Below, piece by piece: positions 7,247 through 13,956 of a stretch of 16,105 bases of DNA. The notes below the pieces were generated by a model that saw only the letters and a list, made by a program, of their open reading frames with translations, made no database searches and had not been told where the DNA came from. The stretch's first letter is position 1. Each line of letters starts with the position of its first letter. The DNA comes from Clostridia bacterium (GTDB lineage Bacteria; Bacillota; Clostridia; Christensenellales; Aristaeellaceae): NCBI GenBank assembly GCA_017537105.1, contig JAFWBZ010000132.1:1-16105 (forward strand), given 5' to 3'. The translations under genes and the position numbers were made by a program.

Positions 7247-8363
7247 GCGGCGGCTGGTGGCCGTCTGCTGCGGGCTGATGTTCGCCTACGGCTGCTTCCT
7301 CGGGGCGATCCAGACCGTCATCGAATCCGTGGCCTCCGGCCTGAACCTGGACACCGCCGGCATGGGCGCGCTGGTCTCCGCGCAGCACCTGCCCGCGGCC
7401 TTTGTGCCGGTGCTGATGGGCGCGGTTTCGGATCGCATCGGTCGCAAGCCGGTCATCGCGACGTTCTGCGCCGTCTTCGGCGTCGGCCTGGCGATCTGCG
7501 GCAGCGCCCGCACGCCGTGGGTCTACGTCCTCGGCGCCATCGCGGTGGGCGCCGGCTACAGCGTCTGCGAGAGCGGCTGCTGCGCCGCCATGTCGGACCT
7601 TGGCCCGGACTGGGGTGCGCGGGGCATCAATTTGTCCCAGGCACTGCTGTGCCTGGGCGCGGTGCTCTCCCCGCTGCTCGTCCGCGCGGCCCATCTCAGC
7701 TGGCGCGCGGCGCTGTACCTCTGCGCGGGCTGCTATGCAGTGATGCTGCCCATTCTGCTGGTGGTGCGCTTTCCCCTGCCCGCGGCGGCGGAAACCCGCG
7801 CAAGAGGCGGCGCGCGGTCGCTGTTCTCCTCCCGGGCATTTCTCTGCCTGTTCGCCGCCATACTGCTGTATGTGGGGCTGGAAAACGGCTTCGGCTACTT
7901 CATCGAGAGCCTGATCTCGGGGCGCTTCCGGCAGACGGCGGTGTCCTGCGTGTCCCTGTACTGGCTGGGCATGATGCTCTCCCGGTTCGTATTCTCGTCC
8001 CTGCGCTATTCCGCCAAGCCGGTGCTGATCGGCGGCTTTGCGCTGAGCGCAGCGCTGTTTGTAGCCCTCACCGCCGCCCGTGCCGCCTGGCTCTCGCTGG
8101 CGATGTGCTTTCTGACCGGCTTTGCCTTCGGCCCGATCTGGTCCACGCTGGTGGCCGAGGCCACCGCGCGCCATCCGGCCCACGCGGGCGCGGTCTCCGG
8201 ACTCATGAGCGCGGGCTGCGGCGCCGGCGGTATACTGTTCCCCGCGCTGACGGGCCTGGCCGCACAGCACTTCAGCCTGACCGCCGCCTTCGCCCTGCTG
8301 GGCGCTGTGGCGCTGCTGGGCGGCGCGCTGTGCGTGCTGCTGCCGGAGCAAAGGTCGCGGTAA
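7227..8363 (+). CDS. MFS transporter
   Basis: A 378-residue, very hydrophobic protein with about 12 predicted membrane segments and the MFS loop motif GAVSDRIGRK at residues 65-74 between helices 2 and 3; a matching break between the two six-helix halves follows helix 6 near residues 185-200. The start is assigned to TTG at 7227, inside the DeoR gene: GGAGGG lies eight bases before it, the reading frame matches the N-terminal RRLVAVCCGL helix start, and there is no ATG until well inside helix 1. The overlap implies translational coupling. In this operon it probably imports, or exports as a relief valve, the compound that the DeoR protein senses. The substrate cannot be read. Downstream only a GC hairpin without a T tract (8371-8377 with 8386-8392) is seen. 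Confidence 0.88.
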   Translation: MRSTSDKRRLVAVCCGLMFAYGCFLGAIQTVIESVASGLNLDTAGMGALVSAQHLPAAFVPVLMGAVSDRIGRKPVIATFCAVFGVGLAICGSARTPWVYVLGAIAVGAGYSVCESGCCAAMSDLGPDWGARGINLSQALLCLGAVLSPLLVRAAHLSWRAALYLCAGCYAVMLPILLVVRFPLPAAAETRARGGARSLFSSRAFLCLFAAILLYVGLENGFGYFIESLISGRFRQTAVSCVSLYWLGMMLSRFVFSSLRYSAKPVLIGGFALSAALFVALTAARAAWLSLAMCFLTGFAFGPIWSTLVAEATARHPAHAGAVSGLMSAGCGAGGILFPALTGLAAQHFSLTAAFALLGAVALLGGALCVLLPEQRSR

Positions 8364-8449
8364 ATTCCTCGCGGCCGCCAATTGACGGCCGCTTCGGCCC
8401 CGCATTTGTTAAATCCTGCCCCTGCGACCCCCGGGAGAAATGCCTGCGC

Positions 8450-8478
8450 TTGACATTTCCCCCGGTTCTGTTTATAAT
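8450..8478 (+). promoter_or_regulatory. Consensus promoter of the tRNA-Ser gene
   Basis: TTGACA (8450-8455), a 17-base spacer and TATAAT (8473-8478) match the sigma-A consensus at every box position. The mature tRNA begins 12 bases after the -10 box, so the 5' leader is only a few bases long. This fits a highly expressed stable RNA. Confidence 0.92.
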
Positions 8479-8489
8479 GGAAAGGCCGT

Positions 8490-8578
8490 GGAGGTGTATC
8501 GAAGTGGTCATAACGGCCCTGACTCGAAATCAGGTAGGTGGAAACGCCTCGTGGGTTCGAATCCCACCGCCTCCGCCA
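8490..8578 (+). tRNA. tRNA-Ser(CGA)
   Basis: The full cloverleaf can be paired. Acceptor arms are GGAGGTG (8490-8496) with CGCCTCC (8568-8574), one G-T pair. The anticodon stem CCTGA/TCAGG encloses the loop CTCGAAA with anticodon CGA at 8525-8527, reading UCG. A long variable arm follows (8535-8550), as in class II tRNAs. The T stem GTGGG/CCCAC encloses TTCGAAT. The discriminator base is G8575, and CCA is encoded at 8576-8578. The long variable arm and G discriminator confirm a serine tRNA. A terminator follows after five bases, so the gene is monocistronic. Confidence 0.96.
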
Positions 8579-8582
8579 CCCA

Positions 8583-8623
8583 ACAACGCTGATTTTGATA
8601 CGAAATCAGCGTTGTAACTTTTT
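8583..8623 (+). terminator. Terminator of the tRNA-Ser gene
   Basis: A perfect 13-base-pair stem (8583-8595 with 8603-8615) and a seven-base loop, followed by AAC and TTTTT at 8619-8623. Confidence 0.88.
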
Positions 8624-8663
8624 GGCTGAAAGCGCCCAGCCTATGGGCGTTCTACGATTTGTT

Positions 8664-8846
8664 CCGTTTGGATATTGCCGGTATACCCACGTCGAAAACA
8701 GCATCTTGTAGCAAAAATGGGGTCAATGGTCAAACGCAGGGGCTTTCTTGCGTTTAACCATTGGCTCCTTGCGTTTGACTATATACCCCTGCGTTTGGAT
8801 ATAGCCACCTTGCGTTTGGACATTGAATCCTGCGTTTGACTATTGA
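8664..8846. repeat. Phased array of about 20.5-base repeats (core TGCGTTTG/CAAACGCA)
   Basis: Five direct copies of TGCGTTT begin at 8749, 8770, 8790, 8811 and 8831, so steps alternate 21, 20, 21, 20 bases, two turns of B-DNA. Each core is followed by G or A, then a degenerate A-Y-A-T block, and ends in pyrimidines before the next core. An outlying direct copy lies at 8664-8680 (CCGTTTGGATATTGCC), and an inverted copy at 8723-8740. The steps are not multiples of three, so this is not a coding repeat. The array lies between the tRNA terminator and the terminator of the HTH/zinc gene, where no gene is found. The spacing resembles plasmid iterons or cooperative binding sites on one face of the helix. 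The binding protein is unknown. Confidence 0.8.
8723..8764. repeat. Inverted pair of repeat units, able to form an 18-pair hairpin
   Basis: The inverted copy (8723-8740) and the first direct copy (8747-8764) are complementary over 18 positions, with one C-A mismatch and two G-T pairs in the + strand RNA, and a six-base loop. This is the only head-to-head pair in the repeat array. On the minus strand the stem is followed after a few bases by ATTTTTG, so it could also act as a backup terminator for the HTH/zinc gene. Confidence 0.6.
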
Positions 8847-8856
8847 TTTCAACCAC

Positions 8857-8879
8857 AAAAAAAGCGGCGACATGCCGCT
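8857..8879 (-). terminator. Terminator of the HTH/zinc-finger gene
   Basis: Read on the minus strand: the six-pair stem AGCGGC/GCCGCT (8879-8874 with 8868-8863), a five-base loop, and then a run of T residues (complement of 8857-8863). It begins six bases after the stop codon. Confidence 0.8.
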
Positions 8880-8884
8880 GGTGA

Positions 8885-9244
8885 TTATGATCGTCTTGAT
8901 GCGTAGAAACATGCTCTGGAACAGTATTTTGCCTGTTTGTAAGATGTGAACCCCTTCCCGCAAACCGCGCAGATAAAGGTGTTGAGCCGTTCGCCCTGAA
9001 TCTCGCCCTGATGGCTGTACCACCAGTCATTACGACATTTGTCAGAGCAAAATCGCTGGGTCTTCCGCGCATCCTTCGGCAATACCTTTTTGCACTGTTC
9101 GCACCGCCTGACATCTTTATGCTTCTGCCGATGCACAAACACCTTCAGTGCAGAGACCTCGATGCCCAGCTCCGCAGAAATTTCCTTGTACTGCTTGCCC
9201 GCCACCCGCATGTCCAGAACAGTTATTTTCTCTTTATCGGTCAT
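8885..9244 (-). CDS. Small HTH protein with two four-cysteine zinc fingers
   Basis: A 119-residue protein. Residues 5-40 form a sigma-region-4-like helix-turn-helix (ITVLDMRVAGKQYKEISAEL, then the ALKVFVHR recognition helix). Two zinc-binding modules follow: Cys48, Cys51, Cys66, Cys70 with CSDKCRNDWW, and Cys92, Cys95, Cys108, Cys112 with CSRACFYA. This layout recurs in Clostridia beside large serine recombinases and other mobile genes, usually annotated as sigma-70-like or hypothetical (recalled, not searched). It is probably a DNA-binding regulator or accessory factor of a mobile element. The ATG at 9244 is preceded by AGGAGG, which lies inside a perfect hairpin. No promoter is visible just upstream. 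It has its own terminator, and the phased repeats lie directly downstream. An intact gene is likely; the function is unknown. Confidence 0.8.
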   Translation of the reverse strand: MTDKEKITVLDMRVAGKQYKEISAELGIEVSALKVFVHRQKHKDVRRCEQCKKVLPKDARKTQRFCSDKCRNDWWYSHQGEIQGERLNTFICAVCGKGFTSYKQAKYCSRACFYASRRS

Positions 9245-9252
9245 AGCAAAAT

Positions 9253-9285
9253 GCCTCCTCTCGCTTGGTAGCCGCGAGAGGAGGC
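9253..9285 (-). promoter_or_regulatory. Perfect 12-pair hairpin that buries the ribosome site of the HTH/zinc gene
   Basis: GCCTCCTCTCGC (9253-9264) is perfectly complementary to 9274-9285, with a nine-base loop. On the minus strand the AGGAGG ribosome site is in the 3' arm, and the arm ends eight bases before the ATG at 9244. In the folded RNA the site would be fully paired, so translation should be low unless the hairpin is opened. Confidence 0.75.
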
Positions 9286-9298
9286 AAAAAGGGACGTT

Positions 9299-9841
9299 AT
9301 GAATTTTGTTGATCAGACAGAAGCAGGCGAGTTATCGGATGCGTTCTGGGACAGCGTTTTACCGATGAGACTGAATACATCCGTGGCATCCTCGCCATAT
9401 TCTAATGCTTTCCTCATGGCCCAATGCAAGGCGCATGATCGTGGGTTTCTTTCGGATCAAATCCGCGTTGAGGATATGCTGGATCAGCGCGCTGACATCC
9501 ACCATTTGTTCCCGAAGGCGTATCTTATCCGGAATCATATTGATTCACGCGGGCAGTATAACCAAATTGCCAACTATGTCCTTTTGCAATCCGAAATAAA
9601 CACCAAGATAATGGATGTAGCACCAAAGGCATACATGGCTGGGATATGGGATGCCATTCGAGAAGAGAAACCTGGAATCAGTGGCATTATTGACGAGAAG
9701 GATCTCCGGCACAATCTTGAAGAAGCTTGCATACCTGAAGGCTTTTCAGACATGACATTCGAGGACTACGATCGTTTTTTGGATGCCCGGAGAATTATGG
9801 CGCCGTTTTTCACGCCTTGCGTGCGGATTGTTCATATGTAA
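9299..9841 (+). pseudogene. C-terminal fragment of a DUF262/DUF1524 (GmrSD-like) nuclease
   Basis: A 180-residue segment that matches the end of DUF262-DUF1524 proteins. The HNH-like motif DIHHLFPKAYL (about residues 66-76) is followed by QYNQIANYVLLQSEINTKI (about 85-103) and APKAYM. The stretch before it (SVLPMRL, SPYSNAFLMAQCKAHDRGFLS) is also typical of the linker in full-length proteins of about 600 residues. The N-terminal DUF262 NTPase part is absent: a TAG at 9269 closes the frame just before the ATG, and no clear ribosome site is present. Intact relatives include GmrSD type IV restriction enzymes that attack modified phage DNA. Base composition is visibly more AT-rich than in neighbouring genes, which suggests transfer. 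It is best seen as a remnant, although the nuclease motif itself is intact. Confidence 0.8.
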
Positions 9842-9953
9842 TGATCGATATGGCGGGCTGTGCGGAAATGAATTGGAAGCAGCCATGAAGCTTTCATGAT
9901 CCGATGACCACAAATGACGCTGGCCAGACGGCAATGAATCGCGGCATCGGTCC

Positions 9954-9997
9954 AAACAGGACGGGCGCATGAAACCATGCGCCCGTCCTGTTTTTTG
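9954..9997. terminator. Strong, probably two-way terminator
   Basis: A perfect 16-pair stem (9956-9971 with 9976-9991) and a four-base AAAC loop, followed on the + strand by TTTTTT (9991-9996). Flanking A residues (9954-9955) extend the pairing and give TTT on the minus strand. It lies 13 bases past the stop codon of the minus-strand glycosidase-like gene and ends that operon; on the + strand it closes the nuclease fragment. The 110 bases between 9842 and 9953 show nothing else. Confidence 0.88.
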
Positions 9998-10009
9998 ATT
10001 CATGTCTCG

Positions 10010-11425
10010 CTACGCCATTGCCGCATCCGCCGCATCGATGTCCTTCAGCACGTTTTCGATGCAGGACGCCAAGCGGTCCAGGCACTCGCAGGGCTGCGCG
10101 GCCCGCGCCGCCTCCGCCCGCGCCAGCAGCGTCCGCATGCCCTCGCGATACCTCGCGCGGCCATCGACGTCAAAGTGCAGCGTCAGATAGCAGGGGAAGC
10201 CTGGGCCGATGCCGAACAGGCGCTCTAGGAAGAACTCGCCCGGCTGCGCCAGCTCCGGATGCACCTCGGACCAAGCGAACACGTGCTCCACGCCGTCGGA
10301 GAGCGTCTCCGGCAGTGCGCGGTCCCGCTGAGGGTGCCAGCAGTCGAAGAACAGTTTCTCCGCGTCCCCGAAAATGCCGGCGATGCGGTCCCGCTGGGCC
10401 GTGTCGACCGGTGCGTACAGCATCTCCACCGCGCGGTTCAGGTTGTCGTCGGCGCTGGAATCCGGGTCCTGCAGCAGCAGGCCGTTGCACAGGAAGGTGA
10501 TCTCGGCGCCGGGGTTGTTCAGCGGCGAGAGGTACAGCTCGCAGCAGGTGCCGCCGTCCTTCCACAGCCGCGACAGCATGTCGTGGTTCTGGTACATGTG
10601 GGGGATCAGCCAGCGCGTGCGGTCCCAGCGCTGGGGCGGGTAGATCCAAAAGCCGTTGCTGGTGCCGAAGGAAGCGCCGAAATCCGCCGTCAGACCCCTG
10701 CGGTCCTCGGGCCTGACGAACACGCCGTGGCTGCCCACATCGATGAAGATGTCGATCTCGCGGCTCAGCTGACGGATCTGCGCCAGCTGCGCGGCGTCGA
10801 AGGTATCGCCCCAGCGCAGATAGCCTGAGGTGTTCACCAGCAGCAGCTTCTCTGGCCACTTGCCGCGGATGTAGCGCGCGGTGCGGGTGTTGATATCGTT
10901 GTAGTAATCGATGTCGGTGGCGAAGCGCCTGCACTTTTCGCATTCACAGCGGCCCTGGTCCGCCGCCTCCAGGTGGAAGCCGTCCACATCGAAGGTCTCG
11001 CCCACGTAGTCGATCACCCGGCGCATTATAGCCTCCGATTCCGGCGCGCTGGCGCACATGGCTTGGGGATTCGTGCCGCGCACGGCGGCGTTGCGGCCAA
11101 TGATGCCGTCGAAGCCCCAGCTGTACACGCCCAGGCCGTAGATCAGCTTCAGGCCGTGGCTGTGCACGATGTCGATGACCTGGCGCACCTTCTGTACGCG
11201 CTCGGGGCTGACGGTGCTGACGATGTCGTCCTCCCAGCTGTGGTTGGTGATCAGGCCGAACACGTCGAAGCAGTTGTAGCCCGCCTTCTCCAGAAAGGCC
11301 ATGGTCTCCTCCAGGGAATCCAGGGTGTCCTCGTCGATGCGGATTGACGGCCAGTCCTCATCCGTAATGGGCAGCTTGCGGGAATCGTTGAGCCAGCAGC
11401 CATAGGCGATTCTGTACTTGAACAT
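10010..11425 (-). CDS. Cytoplasmic TIM-barrel glycoside-hydrolase-like protein, family not recognised
   Basis: A 471-residue protein without signal peptide or membrane segment. The N-terminal two thirds read like a (beta/alpha)8 barrel: strands at NCFDVFGLI (51-59) and GLKLIYGLGVYSWG (91-104), then DVDGFHLEAADQGRC-C--C (147-165), LLLVNTSGY (194-202), IDIFIDVGSHG (224-234) and GFWIYPPQRW (258-267). The block with Glu153, Asp156 and Cys160/162/165 resembles the acidic-plus-cysteine block of DUF4838/GH20-like hydrolases, so Glu153 or Asp156 may be catalytic; this is inference. A helical C-terminal part follows. It is the last gene of the ABC operon, 27 bases after the permease, and probably cleaves the imported glycoside. 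The ATG at 11425 is preferred because AGGAGG lies eight bases upstream; the GTG at 11443 overlaps that site. Confidence 0.7.
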   Translation of the reverse strand: MFKYRIAYGCWLNDSRKLPITDEDWPSIRIDEDTLDSLEETMAFLEKAGYNCFDVFGLITNHSWEDDIVSTVSPERVQKVRQVIDIVHSHGLKLIYGLGVYSWGFDGIIGRNAAVRGTNPQAMCASAPESEAIMRRVIDYVGETFDVDGFHLEAADQGRCECEKCRRFATDIDYYNDINTRTARYIRGKWPEKLLLVNTSGYLRWGDTFDAAQLAQIRQLSREIDIFIDVGSHGVFVRPEDRRGLTADFGASFGTSNGFWIYPPQRWDRTRWLIPHMYQNHDMLSRLWKDGGTCCELYLSPLNNPGAEITFLCNGLLLQDPDSSADDNLNRAVEMLYAPVDTAQRDRIAGIFGDAEKLFFDCWHPQRDRALPETLSDGVEHVFAWSEVHPELAQPGEFFLERLFGIGPGFPCYLTLHFDVDGRARYREGMRTLLARAEAARAAQPCECLDRLASCIENVLKDIDAADAAMA

Positions 11426-11452
11426 AGCATAAGCCTCCTGCACCGTGGTTGG

Positions 11453-12406
11453 TCAGTTGATGCGCTTTTTCAGGAAGCGATCTAGGAACACCGCGCCCAC
11501 CAGCACGACGCCCTTCACGATATCCTGATAGAAGGAGTGGACGCCCAGCAGGTTCAGTCCGTTGGCGATGAAGCCCACGATCAGCGCGCCGATCAGCATG
11601 CCGAACACCGAACCTTCGCCGCCGTCCAGGCTGGTGCCGCCCAGTATGACGGCCACCACCACGTCGAACTCAAAGCCGCTGCCCACACTGGCGTTGCCGG
11701 TGCCCAGGCGGGAAGAAAGCATGGCGCCGGCGAAGGCCGACAGCGCGCCCACCAGCACGTACAGCGTCACGCCCACCTTTTTCACGCTGATGCCCGAGAG
11801 CAGCGCCGTGCGGCGGTTGCCGCCGATGGCGTAGGCGTACTTGCCCAGCAGCGTCTTTCTCTGGATGAAATAGAACACCGCGAAGATCACCAGCGTGATC
11901 AGTATGCTGATGGGCACCGGGCCGATGTAGCCGCGCCCCAGCACGGTATAGCTCTTGCTCAGGCCCCGGCTGATGGAATTGCCTCCGGTGATGACCCAGG
12001 CCGCGCCGCGCACCGCGTACATGGTGCCCAGCGTGGCGATGAACGAGGGCACGTCCAGCAGCACCACCAGCGCGCCGTTGACCAGGCCCACGACAACGCC
12101 GATCAGCACGCACAGCGCCAGCGCCAGCGGGATCGGCACGCCCCACACCACCATCAGCGCGTGCATCGTGCCGGAGATGGCCATGATGGAGCCGATGGAC
12201 AGATCGAAGTTGCCGGAGATCATCAGCAGCGTGACCGCCGAACCGGCGATGACCGTGGTGGAGACCTGCCGGAAAACGTTGGTGACGTTGGTAATGGTCA
12301 GAAAATCCCTGGAGAGTATAGTCAGCACGGCCATGATGAGCAGAAGAACGCCGACGATGACCAGCTTCTGATAATTTGACCTGTCAATTTTCGCTGCCCG
12401 CTTCAT
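11453..12406 (-). CDS. ABC sugar transporter permease, RbsC type
   Basis: A 317-residue inner-membrane permease of the ribose/galactoside (CUT2) class with 8-10 hydrophobic segments. Hallmarks are SGNFDLSIGS (64-73), the PSFIATLGTMY block (120-130), AIGGNRRTALLSGI (193-206) and the cytoplasmic GGTSLDGGEG loop (256-265) that contacts the ATPase. It works as a dimer with the neighbouring ATPase and binding protein to import a monosaccharide or small glycoside. The start overlaps the end of the ATPase gene by 23 bases with GGGAG upstream, so the two subunits are translationally coupled. Confidence 0.95.
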   Translation of the reverse strand: MKRAAKIDRSNYQKLVIVGVLLLIMAVLTILSRDFLTITNVTNVFRQVSTTVIAGSAVTLLMISGNFDLSIGSIMAISGTMHALMVVWGVPIPLALALCVLIGVVVGLVNGALVVLLDVPSFIATLGTMYAVRGAAWVITGGNSISRGLSKSYTVLGRGYIGPVPISILITLVIFAVFYFIQRKTLLGKYAYAIGGNRRTALLSGISVKKVGVTLYVLVGALSAFAGAMLSSRLGTGNASVGSGFEFDVVVAVILGGTSLDGGEGSVFGMLIGALIVGFIANGLNLLGVHSFYQDIVKGVVLVGAVFLDRFLKKRIN

Positions 12407-13889
12407 TGCTTTCTCCCTTCCCCATCGTCAGTATGTGCACCTGGTGGATATCCAGCTGGTCATTGCGCAGCGTCTGGATCACGCCGCCGCCCGCCATCAG
12501 CAGCACCCGGTCGCACAGCGCGGCGATTTCGTCGTATTCCGATGAAAACACCAGTATGCCCACGCCCTGGGCTGCCAGCTGACGGATGATGGTGTAGATT
12601 TCCTCCTTCGCGCCCACGTCGATGCCACGGCTGGGCTCGTCCAGCATCAGCAACTGGGTCTGGGCGTTCAGGCACTTGGCGATGACCACCTTCTGCTGGT
12701 TGCCGCCGGACAGCGTGCCGGCGATCTGCCGGGCGCTGTGCACCTTGATGTTCAGTTCCCGTATGTATTTTTCCGCGATCTCGGTCTTGTTGCCCTCGTT
12801 CACAATGCCCATGTGGCTGGTGTTTTTATAGTTGGTCACCGCGATGTTGTCGGAAACGGAGAGCTTCATGAAAAGTCCCTCGGTCAGGCGCTCCTCCGGC
12901 ACCATGGCGATGCCACTGGCCATGGCCTGCTCCGGCGACTGGATGTGCGCGGGCTTGCAGTTCAGCCTGATTTCGCCCGATAGTATGGGGTCCAGGCCGA
13001 ATATGGCCCGGGCGGTCTCGCTCTTGCCCGCGCCGCGCAGACCGTAGAAGCCCAGGATCTCGCCCCGGCGCAGCTCGAAGCTCATATCCCGTATGGCGGC
13101 GGTGGTCAGATGCCTGGCCTCCAGCAGCACGTCGCCGGGCGAGCGTCCGCCGGCTTCATAGCGGCTATGCACCACCTTGCCCACCATCATCTCCACCAGC
13201 TCCTCGCGGGTGGTCTTTTTGACTTCGCGGGTGCCCACGATGTCGCCGTCGCGCAGCGCGGTCACCCGGTCGCCGATGGTAAAAATATCGTCCAGCACGT
13301 GGGATATATAGATTATGGTTATCCCCTGCCGCTTCAATTTCCTGATTACGTTGTAAAGGCGGTCGGATTCCTGCCTGGAGAGCGCCGCGGTGGGCTCATC
13401 CATGATCACGATCTTGGCATCGGTGCTGACAGCCTTCACGATTTCCAGCAGCTGTTTTTCCGCGAAGCTGAGCGTGGAAACCCGGCTGTTCAGCGCGATA
13501 TCTGGCGCGAATTCCCGCAGCACATCGAAGGCGCGGTCCTGGGTATGCCGGCACAGCACGCCCCAGCGGCTCTGCTCGCGGCCCAGCGTCAGGTTTTCCG
13601 CCACCGTCAGCTGCTCGACGATGTTCAATTCCTGATAGACGGTGCTGATGCCCGCGTTCATGGCATCGCGCACGTTTTTGCCGTGGAAGGGCTGGTTATC
13701 GATCAGTATTTCACCTGCGGTCATGTGCTCCACGCAGGTCAGAATTTTGATGAGCGTGGATTTGCCGGCGCCGTTTTCGCCCACCAGGCAGTGCACCGTG
13801 TTGCGTTCCACTGAAAAATCCACGCCCTTGAGCGCCATAACACCGGGATACTGCTTGACGATGCCCCGCATTACCAAAATACAGTCCAT
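12384..13889 (-). CDS. ABC sugar transporter ATPase, RbsA type with two nucleotide-binding domains
   Basis: A 501-residue tandem ATPase of the CUT2 class. Domain 1: Walker A GENGAGKST (37-45), signature region LSFAEKQLLEI (140-150) and Walker B IVIMDEPTAAL (160-170). Domain 2: a degenerate Walker A GLRGAGKSE (283-291), LSGGNQQKV and LLMLDEPSRGIDVG near 400-440. Degenerate motifs in one half and the canonical LSGGNQQK in the other are normal for RbsA/MglA proteins. It powers uptake with the adjacent permease. GGGAGG lies six bases before the ATG at 13889. The upstream binding-protein gene is separated by a 67-base gap with a strong hairpin, which probably sets a lower expression level. Confidence 0.95.
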   Translation of the reverse strand: MDCILVMRGIVKQYPGVMALKGVDFSVERNTVHCLVGENGAGKSTLIKILTCVEHMTAGEILIDNQPFHGKNVRDAMNAGISTVYQELNIVEQLTVAENLTLGREQSRWGVLCRHTQDRAFDVLREFAPDIALNSRVSTLSFAEKQLLEIVKAVSTDAKIVIMDEPTAALSRQESDRLYNVIRKLKRQGITIIYISHVLDDIFTIGDRVTALRDGDIVGTREVKKTTREELVEMMVGKVVHSRYEAGGRSPGDVLLEARHLTTAAIRDMSFELRRGEILGFYGLRGAGKSETARAIFGLDPILSGEIRLNCKPAHIQSPEQAMASGIAMVPEERLTEGLFMKLSVSDNIAVTNYKNTSHMGIVNEGNKTEIAEKYIRELNIKVHSARQIAGTLSGGNQQKVVIAKCLNAQTQLLMLDEPSRGIDVGAKEEIYTIIRQLAAQGVGILVFSSEYDEIAALCDRVLLMAGGGVIQTLRNDQLDIHQVHILTMGKGESNEAGSEN

Positions 13890-13909
13890 CTTAAACCTCC
13901 CATTTGGAA

Positions 13910-13937
13910 CGCCAAGGGAGCTTGGGCTCCCTTGGCG
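13910..13937 (-). promoter_or_regulatory. Intercistronic hairpin between binding protein and ATPase genes
   Basis: A perfect 11-pair stem (13910-13920 with 13927-13937), closing to 12 pairs with a four-base loop. On the minus strand no T tract follows (TTCCAAAT), so it is not a full terminator. Such hairpins after the first gene of binding-protein operons protect the upstream mRNA and reduce downstream expression, as known for malE. Confidence 0.75.
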
Positions 13938-13956
13938 GCGTCAGGTGTATTCAGGT

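Noticed and set aside
8371..8392. GC-rich hairpin after the MFS gene as terminator
   Set aside because: The stem is only seven pairs and no T tract follows.
8551..8578. Search for a second copy of the tRNA-Ser 3' end as an attachment site
   Set aside because: No repeat of this sequence was seen elsewhere in the window; an integration end could still lie outside it.
8664..8850. Phased repeats considered as a CRISPR array
   Set aside because: Units are about 20 bases in total with no room for spacers, the cores vary, and no cas gene is near.
8779..9138. Long minus-strand frame that reads through the repeats and across the HTH/zinc gene
   Set aside because: It overlaps the well-supported gene in another register, has no ribosome site or domain, and the repeat step is not a multiple of three.
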